NCBI RefSeq assembly: GCF_016427505.1
Contig: NZ_JAELXS010000012.1
Span: 1-56,891 of the forward strand
DNA: 56,891 nucleotides
From: Sphingomonas mollis
GTDB taxonomy: Bacteria > Pseudomonadota > Alphaproteobacteria > Sphingomonadales > Sphingomonadaceae
Direction of reading: 5' to 3'
The translations under genes were made by a program, and so were the position numbers. The notes under the pieces are model-generated. The model was not told the DNA's origin, did no database searches, and was given only the letters and a program-made list of their open reading frames with translations. Within the stretch, counting starts at the first letter, position 1; each line of letters opens with the position of its first letter. Positions 26,701 to 34,417 of the stretch are shown here, piece by piece.

Positions 26701-27838
26701 GGTCCCGGCGCGGTCGGGCCGCGACATGCACGGCGATGGCACTGCGGTGGCGGGGCTGGCACTGGGGCGCAACGGCGCGTTCGTGATCGAGCGCGTGTCC
26801 CCTGACAGCGTGCCGGCGGTGCTGGTCAGCCATGCGCCGGTATCGGGGTGGACGCATGTCGCGCTGGTCTATGATCGCGGCACGCCCAGCCTCTATCTGA
26901 ACGGCCGGCTGGTGCGGACGGGCAAGCGGAGCGGCCGCACCGTCTTTGCCGGCGGCGGCGATCCGCCATCGGCCAACGGCGTGACCTATTTCTTCGAGGG
27001 GAACGCGACGCCGATGCAGACGATCGCGCGCGCGCTGTCCGCGGTCCAGATCGCGCGCACCGCCGCCGCGGGGCCGCCCGCGCCGATCGTCGCCACGACG
27101 CCGGTCGAACTGACGCGGACGGCGGGCGGCGGCCTGACCGCGCTTGCCTGGGAGAGCGGACGATATGCACTTAGCGGCGGGCGATCCTTCACCGCTGCGG
27201 TGCCGACGCCGCTGACGATCGATGGCGCGTGGACGGTGGATTTCCAGCCGGGGCGGGGCGCACCCGCGCGCGTCACGCTGGCGGGGCTGTCGTCGCTCAG
27301 CCGGCATCCGGACGCGGGCGTGCGGCATTTCTCGGGCACCGCGACCTACCGGCGCAGCATCGACGTGCCGGCATCGCTGATCGGCAGCGGGCGGCGGCTC
27401 TATCTCGATCTCGGCCGGGTCGAGGTACTGTCCGGCGTGAAGGTCAACGGCCGCGATCTGGGCGTGGTGTGGAAGGAACCCTACCGTGCCGACATCACCG
27501 ATGTCGTCCATGCCGGCGCGAACAGCATCGAACTGGCGGTGACCAATCTGTGGGCCAACCGCATGATCGCGGATGCCGCGCTGCCCGAGGAGGGGCAGTT
27601 CGTCGATGCCGAATGGCCGGTCGGGGAGCGCTTCGACGCGAAGGGCGCGCGGACGGCGATCCCCGCGCGCAAGATCACCGCACTACCCGACTGGTATCGT
27701 GCGGGCAGGGCAAAACCGCCGGGCGGGCGTGTCACCTTCACCCCTTGGACCTTCTACCGCGCCGACGAGCCGCTGCTCGATTCAGGGCTGCTCGGCCCGG
27801 TGCGGCTGATCGCCGCGCAGGAAGTGACGGTGCGATGA
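23777..27838 (+). CDS. Very long exported GH106 alpha-L-rhamnosidase with LamG-like insert
   Basis: This 1353-residue protein has a Sec signal and the GH106 N-terminus ('RPQALYFWMNGNVTAAGIDADLQAI' region, 'GLKAGLHNAPGWSSSGGPW'). The catalytic barrel contains 'LEIDSFEAG' and 'AAEAFTGEAE', which hold plausible catalytic Glu residues. A concanavalin/LamG-like module follows around residues 940-1080 ('WTHVALVYDRGTPSLYLNGRLV'), then a C-terminal galactose-binding-like beta domain ('GVKVNGRDLGVVWKEPYRADIT'). GH106 enzymes remove alpha-L-rhamnose, including from RG-II. The GTG start at 23777 has GGAGA six bases upstream. It overlaps the SGNH gene by 4 nt. It is longer than usual (about 1100) because of the insert. 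Confidence 0.9.
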   Translation: MRKFTLWTAGCAMGVLAVAGVAAQDRTATPPAADEGPDPATFRDPPVEVRPQALYFWMNGNVTAAGIDADLQAIRDVGLGGVMMFDGSSDVPKGPVDYLGKEWLGLMTHMMDRAGALGLKAGLHNAPGWSSSGGPWIAPAQAMQQIVWTETTVAGGAPVAVTLPQPYTKNGYYRDAAVLAFPASLGDDSAYRGLIASMRTDRPVAVAGMVDRDLHTGVTIAPTMPLVVTMTRPFVAQAVTLYAGPEAPAFSATVEASDDGVRWRVIGKVTVGGERGIETPGSFNFPATTATHFRITPNTRTTLTEALFHVTPRIDHWTLKGEFDTTRGAIDRPATGPLQQYAIDPTRIVNITARVDATGRVNWTPPAGRWTILRFGHTPTGKLNVAASDSGRGLEVDKFSRTAVDHQFDSTVGRLVAAAGAQAGKAFDMLEIDSFEAGLQNWTATLPADFARRNGYDPVRYLPALTGRIVGDADTSNRFLFDFRRTLADLMADNYYGRMQERARAAGLRLHVEGYGPGAFDNVQVSGRADVPMTEFWSRTPWTDNRTVKMVASAAHVYGKNVVAAEAFTGEAETSRWQDYPYAMKALGDQMFAQGFNQGFFHRYAHQPNPLALPGMAMGPWGINLERSNTWFAQARPWMDYLARSQYLLRQGHYVADILYFVGEQSPNQAEYVRPDVSPDTNPLIGHAFTPVVPAGYHYDLVNAEVLLTRATVKDGRIMLPNGAGYRVLVLSDRLEGMTPQLATRLHQLVRAGATIIGAAPVHPMTLAGKAEGDTAFRAAVTALWPADDRADRTVGRGRVFARGDIAAALSQMKVAPDAQCRTGSADGQVAWLHRRIGVRDLYFVANRQRRPETVTCTFRVGDAAPALWDAETGTIRDPALFRSTARDTVTTFDLGPAGSTFVMLDPAAQTKDGVEWVARDGVRITEAAPAAPARVAAPSDSFTIMGWAKPDIDLRLMPDETVAGRINETGKNYLVPARSGRDMHGDGTAVAGLALGRNGAFVIERVSPDSVPAVLVSHAPVSGWTHVALVYDRGTPSLYLNGRLVRTGKRSGRTVFAGGGDPPSANGVTYFFEGNATPMQTIARALSAVQIARTAAAGPPAPIVATTPVELTRTAGGGLTALAWESGRYALSGGRSFTAAVPTPLTIDGAWTVDFQPGRGAPARVTLAGLSSLSRHPDAGVRHFSGTATYRRSIDVPASLIGSGRRLYLDLGRVEVLSGVKVNGRDLGVVWKEPYRADITDVVHAGANSIELAVTNLWANRMIADAALPEEGQFVDAEWPVGERFDAKGARTAIPARKITALPDWYRAGRAKPPGGRVTFTPWTFYRADEPLLDSGLLGPVRLIAAQEVTVR

Positions 27839-28665
27839 GGATCGCCGCCATCGTCGTCGCGATCGGATCGATGCTGCCGGGGATCGCGGCGGCGCAGGGC
27901 TCGCCCCGCACCGTCGCGGACATGGCGTGTCCGCCGATGCCCGTGGTCAGCGCAGCACGGACCGCGCTGGTGGTCGACGACCAGCCGCATATCGCCCCGA
28001 TGCCGCCGGCCGGCGCAGCGGATCGCGCGGCATTCATGCGGTGGTCGACGATCGATCCGGACGGCCTGTGCCGCTACCGGGACGCGAACCGCGCGCTGCC
28101 GCCCGCCGGCCCCGGTCGCGTGGTGTTCATCGGCGATTCGATCACCGAGACATGGGCGCCGGCGATCCCCGCACTGTTCACGGGCGACACGCTCGATCGG
28201 GGCGTATCCGGGCAGACGACGACGCAGATGCTCGCGCGGTTTCGTATGGACGTGCTCGATCTGCATCCGGCGGTCGTCCATATCATGGGCGGCATCAACG
28301 ATATCGCGCGGCCGCCCGGCACCGCGCTCACCCGGTCGAACATCGAATCAATGGTGGAACTGGCCCGCGCGCGGGGCATCGCCGTGGTGCTGGGATCGGT
28401 CACGCCGTCGTCCCGCTTCCAGGGATCGCCCGAACTGAAGCCGGGGCCGCATATCGCCTGGCTCAACCGCTGGCTGCGGGACTATGCCGCCCGCAACGAT
28501 CTGATCTTCGTCGATTACCATGCGGCGCTTGCGGACGCAGAACTGGGGATCAGGGACGGGCTGTCGAACGACGGTCTCCATCCCAACCGGTCGGGCTTCA
28601 CGATCATGACCCCGCTGGCCCAAGCCGCTGTCCGCCAGGCATTGGCGAGCCGGGCGCCGCGCTGA
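27835..28665 (+). CDS. Exported SGNH/GDSL-family esterase, short form
   Basis: This 276-residue protein has a Sec signal ('MRIAAIVVAIG...AAAQG') and SGNH blocks 'FIGDSITETW' (Ser), 'RGVSGQTTTQML' (Gly), 'MGGINDIARP' (Asn) and 'DGLHPNRSGF' (Asp-His). It resembles platelet-activating-factor-acetylhydrolase-like and rhamnogalacturonan acetylesterase-like proteins. The ATGA overlap with GH106 shows they are made together, so it probably strips acyl groups that block the rhamnosidase. Confidence 0.87.
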   Translation: MRIAAIVVAIGSMLPGIAAAQGSPRTVADMACPPMPVVSAARTALVVDDQPHIAPMPPAGAADRAAFMRWSTIDPDGLCRYRDANRALPPAGPGRVVFIGDSITETWAPAIPALFTGDTLDRGVSGQTTTQMLARFRMDVLDLHPAVVHIMGGINDIARPPGTALTRSNIESMVELARARGIAVVLGSVTPSSRFQGSPELKPGPHIAWLNRWLRDYAARNDLIFVDYHAALADAELGIRDGLSNDGLHPNRSGFTIMTPLAQAAVRQALASRAPR

Positions 28666-28749
28666 ACGATCCGCACGCTACCTTGGTGCCTGCGCGAATG
28701 CGCTGGCATCGGCCCGGCATTGCGGTAGGGAGGCGGCCGAGGGTCGCCG

Positions 28750-29484
28750 ATGAACAATGTGAGTTCCTTTTCCCGGTTCGACAACGGTCCGATGTCCGCG
28801 CATGGCCATGTCGCCCGCACGATCGGGATCGACATCATGGCCGGCACCTATCGTCCCGGACAGCGGCTTTCCCACGAAACTGAGTTGCTGGCGCAATTCG
28901 GCGTATCGCGGACGGTGCTGCGCGAGGCGATCAAGACGCTGGCAGCCAAGGGGCTGGTGGCGGCACGGGCGCGGACGGGCACCGTCGTGACCCCGCCCGA
29001 GCAATGGAACATGTTCGATGCCGACGTGCTGTCGTGGAAGACCGCGCAGGGCATGGACCAGCAGTTCCATGGCGACCTGACGGAGATCCGGCTGGCGCTG
29101 GAATCACGCGCCGCCGCGCTTGCCGCCCGCCATCGCGATGACGGCGATCTGGCCGAGATGCGCGCGGCGATCGACCTGATGCGGAGCGCCACCGGTTCCC
29201 GCCGCCAGTTCGCTGAGGCGGACCTTGCCTTCCATCAGGCGATCGCCCGGGCGTCGGGCAACGTACTGCTCCGCTCCATGTCCGCGGTCATCGAAACTGC
29301 GCTGGTCGCGTCGTTCACGATGAGTTCGCCGATCCACGACATGGCGCTGCACGAACTGAACGTGTCGAGCCACGAACGCATCGTCGACGCGATCGAGGCG
29401 CGATCGGAAGAGGATGCCGCCGCCGCGATGCTCTCCGTCATCAAGGGGCTGGCGCACTGGCGGGACCTGTCCGACCGGGATTAG
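28750..29484 (+). CDS. GntR-family regulator, FadR subfamily
   Basis: This 244-residue protein has an N-terminal winged helix ('GIDIMAGTYRPGQRL', 'ELLAQFGVSRTVLREAIKTLAAKGLV') and an all-helical FCD effector domain with metal-ligand-type residues ('ADLAFHQAIARASGN', 'SSHERIVDAI'). FCD regulators usually sense sugar acids or 2-hydroxy acids. GAGGG lies six bases before the ATG. Its 3' end overlaps the convergent flavoprotein gene by 44 bp. Confidence 0.92.
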   Translation: MNNVSSFSRFDNGPMSAHGHVARTIGIDIMAGTYRPGQRLSHETELLAQFGVSRTVLREAIKTLAAKGLVAARARTGTVVTPPEQWNMFDADVLSWKTAQGMDQQFHGDLTEIRLALESRAAALAARHRDDGDLAEMRAAIDLMRSATGSRRQFAEADLAFHQAIARASGNVLLRSMSAVIETALVASFTMSSPIHDMALHELNVSSHERIVDAIEARSEEDAAAAMLSVIKGLAHWRDLSDRD

Positions 29485-31216
29485 CGGCCGCCCACCATTT
29501 CCGTTTCGTCGTCCCGCCGATGCCGGGGTTGAACGCGTTGACGGGATCGAGCGACCGGTAGAAATCGGCCAGCACCGGCTTGGCCTTGTACAGATGGCCG
29601 ACATTGTGTTCGGCTGGATATTCTGCCCCGCGCGCGTCGAGCAACGCGCACAGTTCCTCCTTGATCGCGCCCGCATCCTCGCCGCGCCGGACGATATAGT
29701 CGGCGTGGAAGACGTGGCAGAGGAAATGGCCGTAATGGAGCTTGTGGACGATCCGCGCGTCCAGATCGGCGGGTAGTTCCTCCTGCCAGTCGCGTTCGTT
29801 GCGGGGCAGGGCGAGGTCGAGTGCGACGATATCCTCCACCGCATCGCCGTGGACCGCGCGGTAGCGGTTGGCTGCGCCCGCCGCCACGAAGCGATGGCGG
29901 AACGCCGCCTCGCTCTCCGCCGAGTCACATTCGAAGAAGCCGGCGGTGGCGGGGGGACATTCGCGGGCCAGCAGGTCGCGCATCTCGGCGATGCCGGCGC
30001 CGGCAGTCTTCAGCATCAGGTGATGTTCGAACCGGTCGCGATAGTCGAGCATCCGCGCCGGCAGATGCTGGCCCGCGAACCGCGACAGCCATTGCATCGC
30101 GCGGTCGGTGGGATGGTCGGGCAGGATGCGGAGCAGTGACGCGAGATGGTCGACGCGCGCCTTCCACCGGTACAGCGCGGGCAACCGGTCGGTGCCGAGC
30201 CGGCCGATCGCGACATAGGTGTCGCGGCCATAGGTGGCGGTGATGTCGAACGCCTCGCGGTGCATATATTCGCCGCTGATCGGCAGGGTCGCCCCGTCGG
30301 CCAGTATCCGTCGACGCAGCCGCGTCAGGTCGGCGGGGTCGTTGGTGCCGACATAGAAGACCCGCGTCTCCTCTTCCCGCACGAAGGTGTCGAGGCGCAC
30401 CGCGAACACGACGACGCGGCCGGCGCTGCCCGATGCCTCGAACAGGCGTGACGGATCGGCATTGAAGCGGGCGGGCGTTGCCTCGTCGACCTGGCGGACA
30501 TGCGTTTCATAGGCGCCGTCGGAGGCACGCCGATTGCCTGCATCCTCGACATCGGCATCGGTGAAATCGCCCTGTTCCAGCCGGCGCAGGATCGTCTCCG
30601 GGTCGTTGCCCAGCCTGACGCCGAGGTGATTGACGAGGATCAGCCGCCCCGCGGCATCGATGCGCGCGAAGATCGCCAGTTCGGTGAACGCAGGCCCTCG
30701 CCGGATCAGCGAGCCGCCGGAATTGTTGCAGAGTCCGCCGATCACCGACGCGCCGATGCACGACGATCCGATCACCGAATGGGGCTCGCGTCCGAACGGC
30801 GCCAGCAGCCGTTCCAGATCGTACAGCGTCGATCCGGGCAGGCAGATCACCTGCCGCCCCTGATGGATCACGTGATTGCCGTTCAGGCGCAGCGCGTTGA
30901 CGATCACGACCGGGCGGTCGTAATCCTCCCCGAACGGGGTCGATCCGCCCGTCAGCCCGGTATTGGCCGCCTGCATGATGATGATCGCGTCGTGATCGAC
31001 GCAGGCATGCACCACGCGCCATTGCTCTACCAGCGATCCCGGTCGCACCACCGCGACGCAGGGGCCGCCGCCGAAGCGGATGCCACGGGCGTAGGGCCGG
31101 ATGCCGCCCTCATCGCGCAGCACGTGCCGCCGGCCGACCACCGCTTCCAGCCGTGCGATCAGGTCGCCATCGGCTGAGGCACGGCGGCTGGTGCGGAAGG
31201 GCAGGAAACGGCGCAA
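29441..31216 (-). CDS. dld: Quinone-linked D-lactate dehydrogenase (Dld-type flavoprotein)
   Basis: This 591-residue protein matches the respiratory Dld family in length and layout: an FAD-binding PCMH domain ('IIIMQAANTGLTGGSTP', 'VIGGLCNNSGGSLIRRG'), then the membrane-binding Lact-deh-memb region ('ISGEYMHREAFDI', 'PAEHNVGHLYKAKP'). The family oxidises D-lactate to pyruvate at the inner membrane. The start is probably TTG at 31216; no ATG fits, and the ribosome site is weak. It diverges from the GH127/RuBisCO-like operon, so the true substrate here could be a 2-hydroxy acid from that pathway (inference). Confidence 0.85.
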   Translation of the reverse strand: MRRFLPFRTSRRASADGDLIARLEAVVGRRHVLRDEGGIRPYARGIRFGGGPCVAVVRPGSLVEQWRVVHACVDHDAIIIMQAANTGLTGGSTPFGEDYDRPVVIVNALRLNGNHVIHQGRQVICLPGSTLYDLERLLAPFGREPHSVIGSSCIGASVIGGLCNNSGGSLIRRGPAFTELAIFARIDAAGRLILVNHLGVRLGNDPETILRRLEQGDFTDADVEDAGNRRASDGAYETHVRQVDEATPARFNADPSRLFEASGSAGRVVVFAVRLDTFVREEETRVFYVGTNDPADLTRLRRRILADGATLPISGEYMHREAFDITATYGRDTYVAIGRLGTDRLPALYRWKARVDHLASLLRILPDHPTDRAMQWLSRFAGQHLPARMLDYRDRFEHHLMLKTAGAGIAEMRDLLARECPPATAGFFECDSAESEAAFRHRFVAAGAANRYRAVHGDAVEDIVALDLALPRNERDWQEELPADLDARIVHKLHYGHFLCHVFHADYIVRRGEDAGAIKEELCALLDARGAEYPAEHNVGHLYKAKPVLADFYRSLDPVNAFNPGIGGTTKRKWWAAANPGRTGPASAPAP

Positions 31217-31240
31217 ACTGAAATCCGATCGACGATGCGC

Positions 31241-31273
31241 TTGTCATCCAAGCTGCAAAAGTATTATGATATG
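31241..31273 (+). promoter_or_regulatory. Promoter of the GH127/RuBisCO-like operon with possible operator
   Basis: TTGTCA (31241-31246) and TATGAT (31265-31270) match a sigma-70 promoter with an 18-bp spacer, five of six bases each. The -10 region overlaps ATGATATG (31266-31273), which also occurs at 19877-19884. Confidence 0.45.
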
Positions 31274-31319
31274 AATAAGGTCGTCGGCAAGAGGCGATCA
31301 TGCAGTGGATGAGGACGAG

Positions 31320-33149
31320 ATGATGCAGGGCCGGGCCACTAACGCAGTTTCGAGACGCGCCGTGATCGGTTGCAGCATCTGCGGGGCGGCGGGTGCCGCG
31401 ATCGGATCGGGGTCGCTGGCATGGGCGGCGGAGGCCGCCGGCCCGGCCGCCCGCGGGCGCGAGGTGCTGCGCGAGTTCGCCTATCGCAAGGTCCGGCTGA
31501 CCGGCGGCCGGATCAAGGAACATTACGATCATATCCAGGCGCATTATCTGGCGCTGGACAACGACCGCGTGCTCAAGGTCTTCCGCCAGAATGCCGGACT
31601 GCCGGCCCCGGGACCCGACATGGGTGGCTGGTACGACAAGGACGGGTTCGTGCCGGGGCTGACGTTCGGACAATATGTCTCCGGCCTCGCCCGCATCGGT
31701 GCCACCACTGGCGACGCCATGGTCCATGCCAAGGTAGCGGCGTTGGTCGACGGGTTCGGCAAGGCGATGGTGCGATCGAAGAACCCCTATGCCGGCCCCA
31801 AGGCGCAGGAGCAGTGGGCAGCCTATACGATGGACAAATATGTCGTCGGGCTGATCGACGCCTATCAGTTGAGCGGCGTGGAACAGGCCAAGACGCTGCT
31901 GCCGATCGTGATCGACAAGTGCATGCCCTATATCTCCCCCGTCTCGCGCGACCGGATCGGCAAGACCGAGCCGCCCTATGACGAAACCTACGTACTCCCG
32001 GAAAACCTGTTCCACGTCGCGCAGATCACCGGCGATGATCGCTACCGGCAGATGGCGGTCAAGTATCTGCTCGACCGCGAATGGTTCGATCCGCTGGCGG
32101 CGGGGCAGGACGTGCTGCCCGCCAAGCACGCCTACAGCCACACGATCGCGCTGAGTTCGGGCGCGCAGGCCTATCTCAACCTCGGCGATGCGAAGTACCG
32201 CAAGGCGCTGGAGAATGCGTGGACCTTCATGGAGTCGCAGCGCTTCGCCAGCGGCGGCTGGGGGCCGGAGGAACAGTTCGTCGCGCTGCATCAGGGCAAT
32301 CTGGCCAAGAGCCTGAAGACGTCGACCGCGCATTTCGAAACGCCGTGCGGCAGTTTCGCCGACATGAAGCTGGCGCGCTACCTGACGCGCTTCACCGGCC
32401 GGCCGGTCTATGGCGACGGGCTGGAACGCACGCTGTACAACACGATGCTGGCGACGCGGCTGCCCGACAGCGACGGCAATTATCCCTATTATTCCAGCTA
32501 TGCCGCCGATGCGGACAAGAAATATTACCATCAGAAATGGCCGTGCTGCTCGGGCACGCTGGTGCAGGGTGTCGCCGATTACGTGCTGAACCTGTATTTC
32601 CACGATGACGATGCGCTGGTCGTGAACATGTACACCCCCTCCGAGGTCGACTGGGATCGCCCCGGCGGCGCGGTGAAGGTCGTTCAGACGACCGACTATC
32701 CAGCGGCGGACAGCGTGCGGCTGACCGTGCGGCAGCCGGGCAACGGCCGCTTCGCGATGAAGCTGCGCATCCCCGCCTGGGCGGCGGGCGCGACCGTCGC
32801 GGTCAATGGTCGCACCCAGCCGGCGGCGCCTGGCACCCATGCGGTTCTCCAGCGGACGTGGAAGGCGGGCGACACCGTCGACCTGATCCTGCCGCAGGCG
32901 CCGCGCACGGTGCCGATCGACGATCGCAACCCGAACCTCGCGGCGGTGATGCGCGGGCCGGTGATGTATGTCGGCCTGAACCCGTGGGACGGGATCGAGG
33001 ACCACGCGCTCGCGCTGCCCGCTGCGCTCAAACCGATGCCCGGCAATCCACAGGTGCTGCGCACCGATGTCGACGGTCGCAATCTGGTGTTCGTCCCGTA
33101 TTTCGACGTCGAGACCGAACGCTACAACACCTATTTCAAGACCGTCTGA
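31320..33149 (+). CDS. Tat-exported GH127-type beta-L-arabinofuranosidase (DUF1680)
   Basis: This protein of about 609 residues has a twin-arginine signal ('SRRAVIGCSICGAAG') and the all-alpha barrel of GH127/GH146. Zinc and catalytic residues are recognisable: a Glu in 'GGWGPEEQF', Glu and Cys in 'HFETPCGSF', and the Cys pair in 'WPCCSGTL', one Cys of which is the family's nucleophile. It should remove beta-L-arabinofuranose, as found in RG-II and some arabinans. ATG 31320 or 31323 follows GAGGA at 31311; a GTG at 31305 is unlikely. The stop overlaps the next gene by one base. Confidence 0.9.
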   Translation: MMQGRATNAVSRRAVIGCSICGAAGAAIGSGSLAWAAEAAGPAARGREVLREFAYRKVRLTGGRIKEHYDHIQAHYLALDNDRVLKVFRQNAGLPAPGPDMGGWYDKDGFVPGLTFGQYVSGLARIGATTGDAMVHAKVAALVDGFGKAMVRSKNPYAGPKAQEQWAAYTMDKYVVGLIDAYQLSGVEQAKTLLPIVIDKCMPYISPVSRDRIGKTEPPYDETYVLPENLFHVAQITGDDRYRQMAVKYLLDREWFDPLAAGQDVLPAKHAYSHTIALSSGAQAYLNLGDAKYRKALENAWTFMESQRFASGGWGPEEQFVALHQGNLAKSLKTSTAHFETPCGSFADMKLARYLTRFTGRPVYGDGLERTLYNTMLATRLPDSDGNYPYYSSYAADADKKYYHQKWPCCSGTLVQGVADYVLNLYFHDDDALVVNMYTPSEVDWDRPGGAVKVVQTTDYPAADSVRLTVRQPGNGRFAMKLRIPAWAAGATVAVNGRTQPAAPGTHAVLQRTWKAGDTVDLILPQAPRTVPIDDRNPNLAAVMRGPVMYVGLNPWDGIEDHALALPAALKPMPGNPQVLRTDVDGRNLVFVPYFDVETERYNTYFKTV

Positions 33150-34417
33150 TGACCGTACCCCGCATCCTCGCCCGCTACACGATCGAGACCGCCTATCCGC
33201 TGGAACAGGCGGCGACGACGATGGCGGGGGAGCAATCGACCGGCACTTTCGTCCGCGTGCCCGGCGAGACCGACGAACTGCGCGAGGCTCATGCCGCCCG
33301 CGTCGAGGAACTGGTCGAACTGGGCGAGGTCGCGACCCCGTCGCTGCCCGGTTCGGGCTTGCCGAAGGGCGGCGACGGTCGCCGGCGCGTGGCGGCGGTC
33401 ACGCTGTCGTGGCCGGTCGCCAATATCGGCCCCTCGCTGCCCAACCTGCTGGCCACGGTTGCCGGCAATCTGTCGGAGCTGAAGGCGTTTTCCGGGCTGA
33501 AGCTGACCGATCTGGTGCTGCCGCCGGTGTTCCTAGACCGGTATCAGGGGCCGCAGTTCGGCGTCGCCGGCACCCGCCGGCTGGCCGGTGTCCATGACCG
33601 CCCGATCATCGGCACGATCATCAAACCCAGCGTGGGCCTGTCGCCGGAGGCGACCGCCGAACAGGTGCGTGTGCTGGTCGGCGCGGGCGTCGATTTCATC
33701 AAGGACGACGAACTGCAATCGGACGGCCCGCATTGCCCGTTTGACGCCCGCATCTCCGCGGTGATGCGCGTGATCCGCGATCATGCGGAGCGCACCGGCA
33801 AGCTGGTGATGTACGCCGCCAACCTGACCGGCGACATCGACGAGATGCTGGCGCGCCACGACCATGTCGTGGCGGAAGGCGGCACCTGCATCATGGCCAG
33901 CATGAATTCGATCGGTCTGCCGGCGATGAAGATGCTGCGCGCCCATTCGCAATTGCCGATCCACGGCCATCGCAATGGCTGGGGGATGCTGGGCCGCTCG
34001 CCTGCGATCGGCATGAGCTTCATCGCGTACCAGAAATTGTGGCGGCTGGCGGGGATCGACCACACCCATGTCAACGGCATCGACAACAAGTTCTGCGAGC
34101 CGAACGACAGCGTCATCGCCTCTGCACGGGAATGTCTGACGCCGATGTTCGACCCCCCGCACCCGGGGTGCGAGATCGTGCCCGTCTTCTCGTCCGGCCA
34201 GTCGGCGCGGCAGGCGGCGCCGACCTTTGCCGCGCTGGGGTCGGTCGACTGCATGTTCGCGGCCGGCGGCGGCATCATGGCGCATCCCGCCGGCCCGGCC
34301 GCCGGGGTCCGCGCGCTGCGGCAGGCATGGGATGCGGCGGTCGCCGGCGTGCCGGTGGACGAGGCCGCCCGCGCCGCGCCCGAACTGGAGGCGGCGCTGG
34401 CGGCGTTCGGCGGGTGA
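33149..34417 (+). CDS. RuBisCO-like protein, probable 3-oxo-isoapionate-4-phosphate enzyme
   Basis: This 422-residue protein is homologous to the RuBisCO large subunit. It keeps Lys159 in 'GTIIKPSVGLS' and the metal/carbamate motif 'DFIKDDE' (Lys185, Asp187, Glu188). Form I-III landmarks such as the loop 6 Lys and the 'HAHRAMH' block are altered ('IHGHRNGWG' here), so CO2 fixation is not expected. RuBisCO-like proteins next to a DUF1537 kinase are known in D-apiose catabolism, acting on 3-oxo-isoapionate 4-phosphate as decarboxylase (OiaX) or transcarboxylase/hydrolase (OiaT). I cannot tell which by eye; the lack of an erythrulose-phosphate isomerase nearby slightly favours OiaT. It overlaps both neighbours by 1-4 nt. 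Confidence 0.8.
   Translation: MTVPRILARYTIETAYPLEQAATTMAGEQSTGTFVRVPGETDELREAHAARVEELVELGEVATPSLPGSGLPKGGDGRRRVAAVTLSWPVANIGPSLPNLLATVAGNLSELKAFSGLKLTDLVLPPVFLDRYQGPQFGVAGTRRLAGVHDRPIIGTIIKPSVGLSPEATAEQVRVLVGAGVDFIKDDELQSDGPHCPFDARISAVMRVIRDHAERTGKLVMYAANLTGDIDEMLARHDHVVAEGGTCIMASMNSIGLPAMKMLRAHSQLPIHGHRNGWGMLGRSPAIGMSFIAYQKLWRLAGIDHTHVNGIDNKFCEPNDSVIASARECLTPMFDPPHPGCEIVPVFSSGQSARQAAPTFAALGSVDCMFAAGGGIMAHPAGPAAGVRALRQAWDAAVAGVPVDEAARAAPELEAALAAFGG

Noticed and set aside
23687..27511. 1274-residue open frame antisense to GH106
   Set aside because: Same codon-bias shadow; the plus strand has clear GH106 motifs.
33149..34417. True CO2-fixing RuBisCO
   Set aside because: The Lys/Asp/Glu metal motif is kept but loop 6 and other carboxylase landmarks are changed, and there is no phosphoribulokinase.
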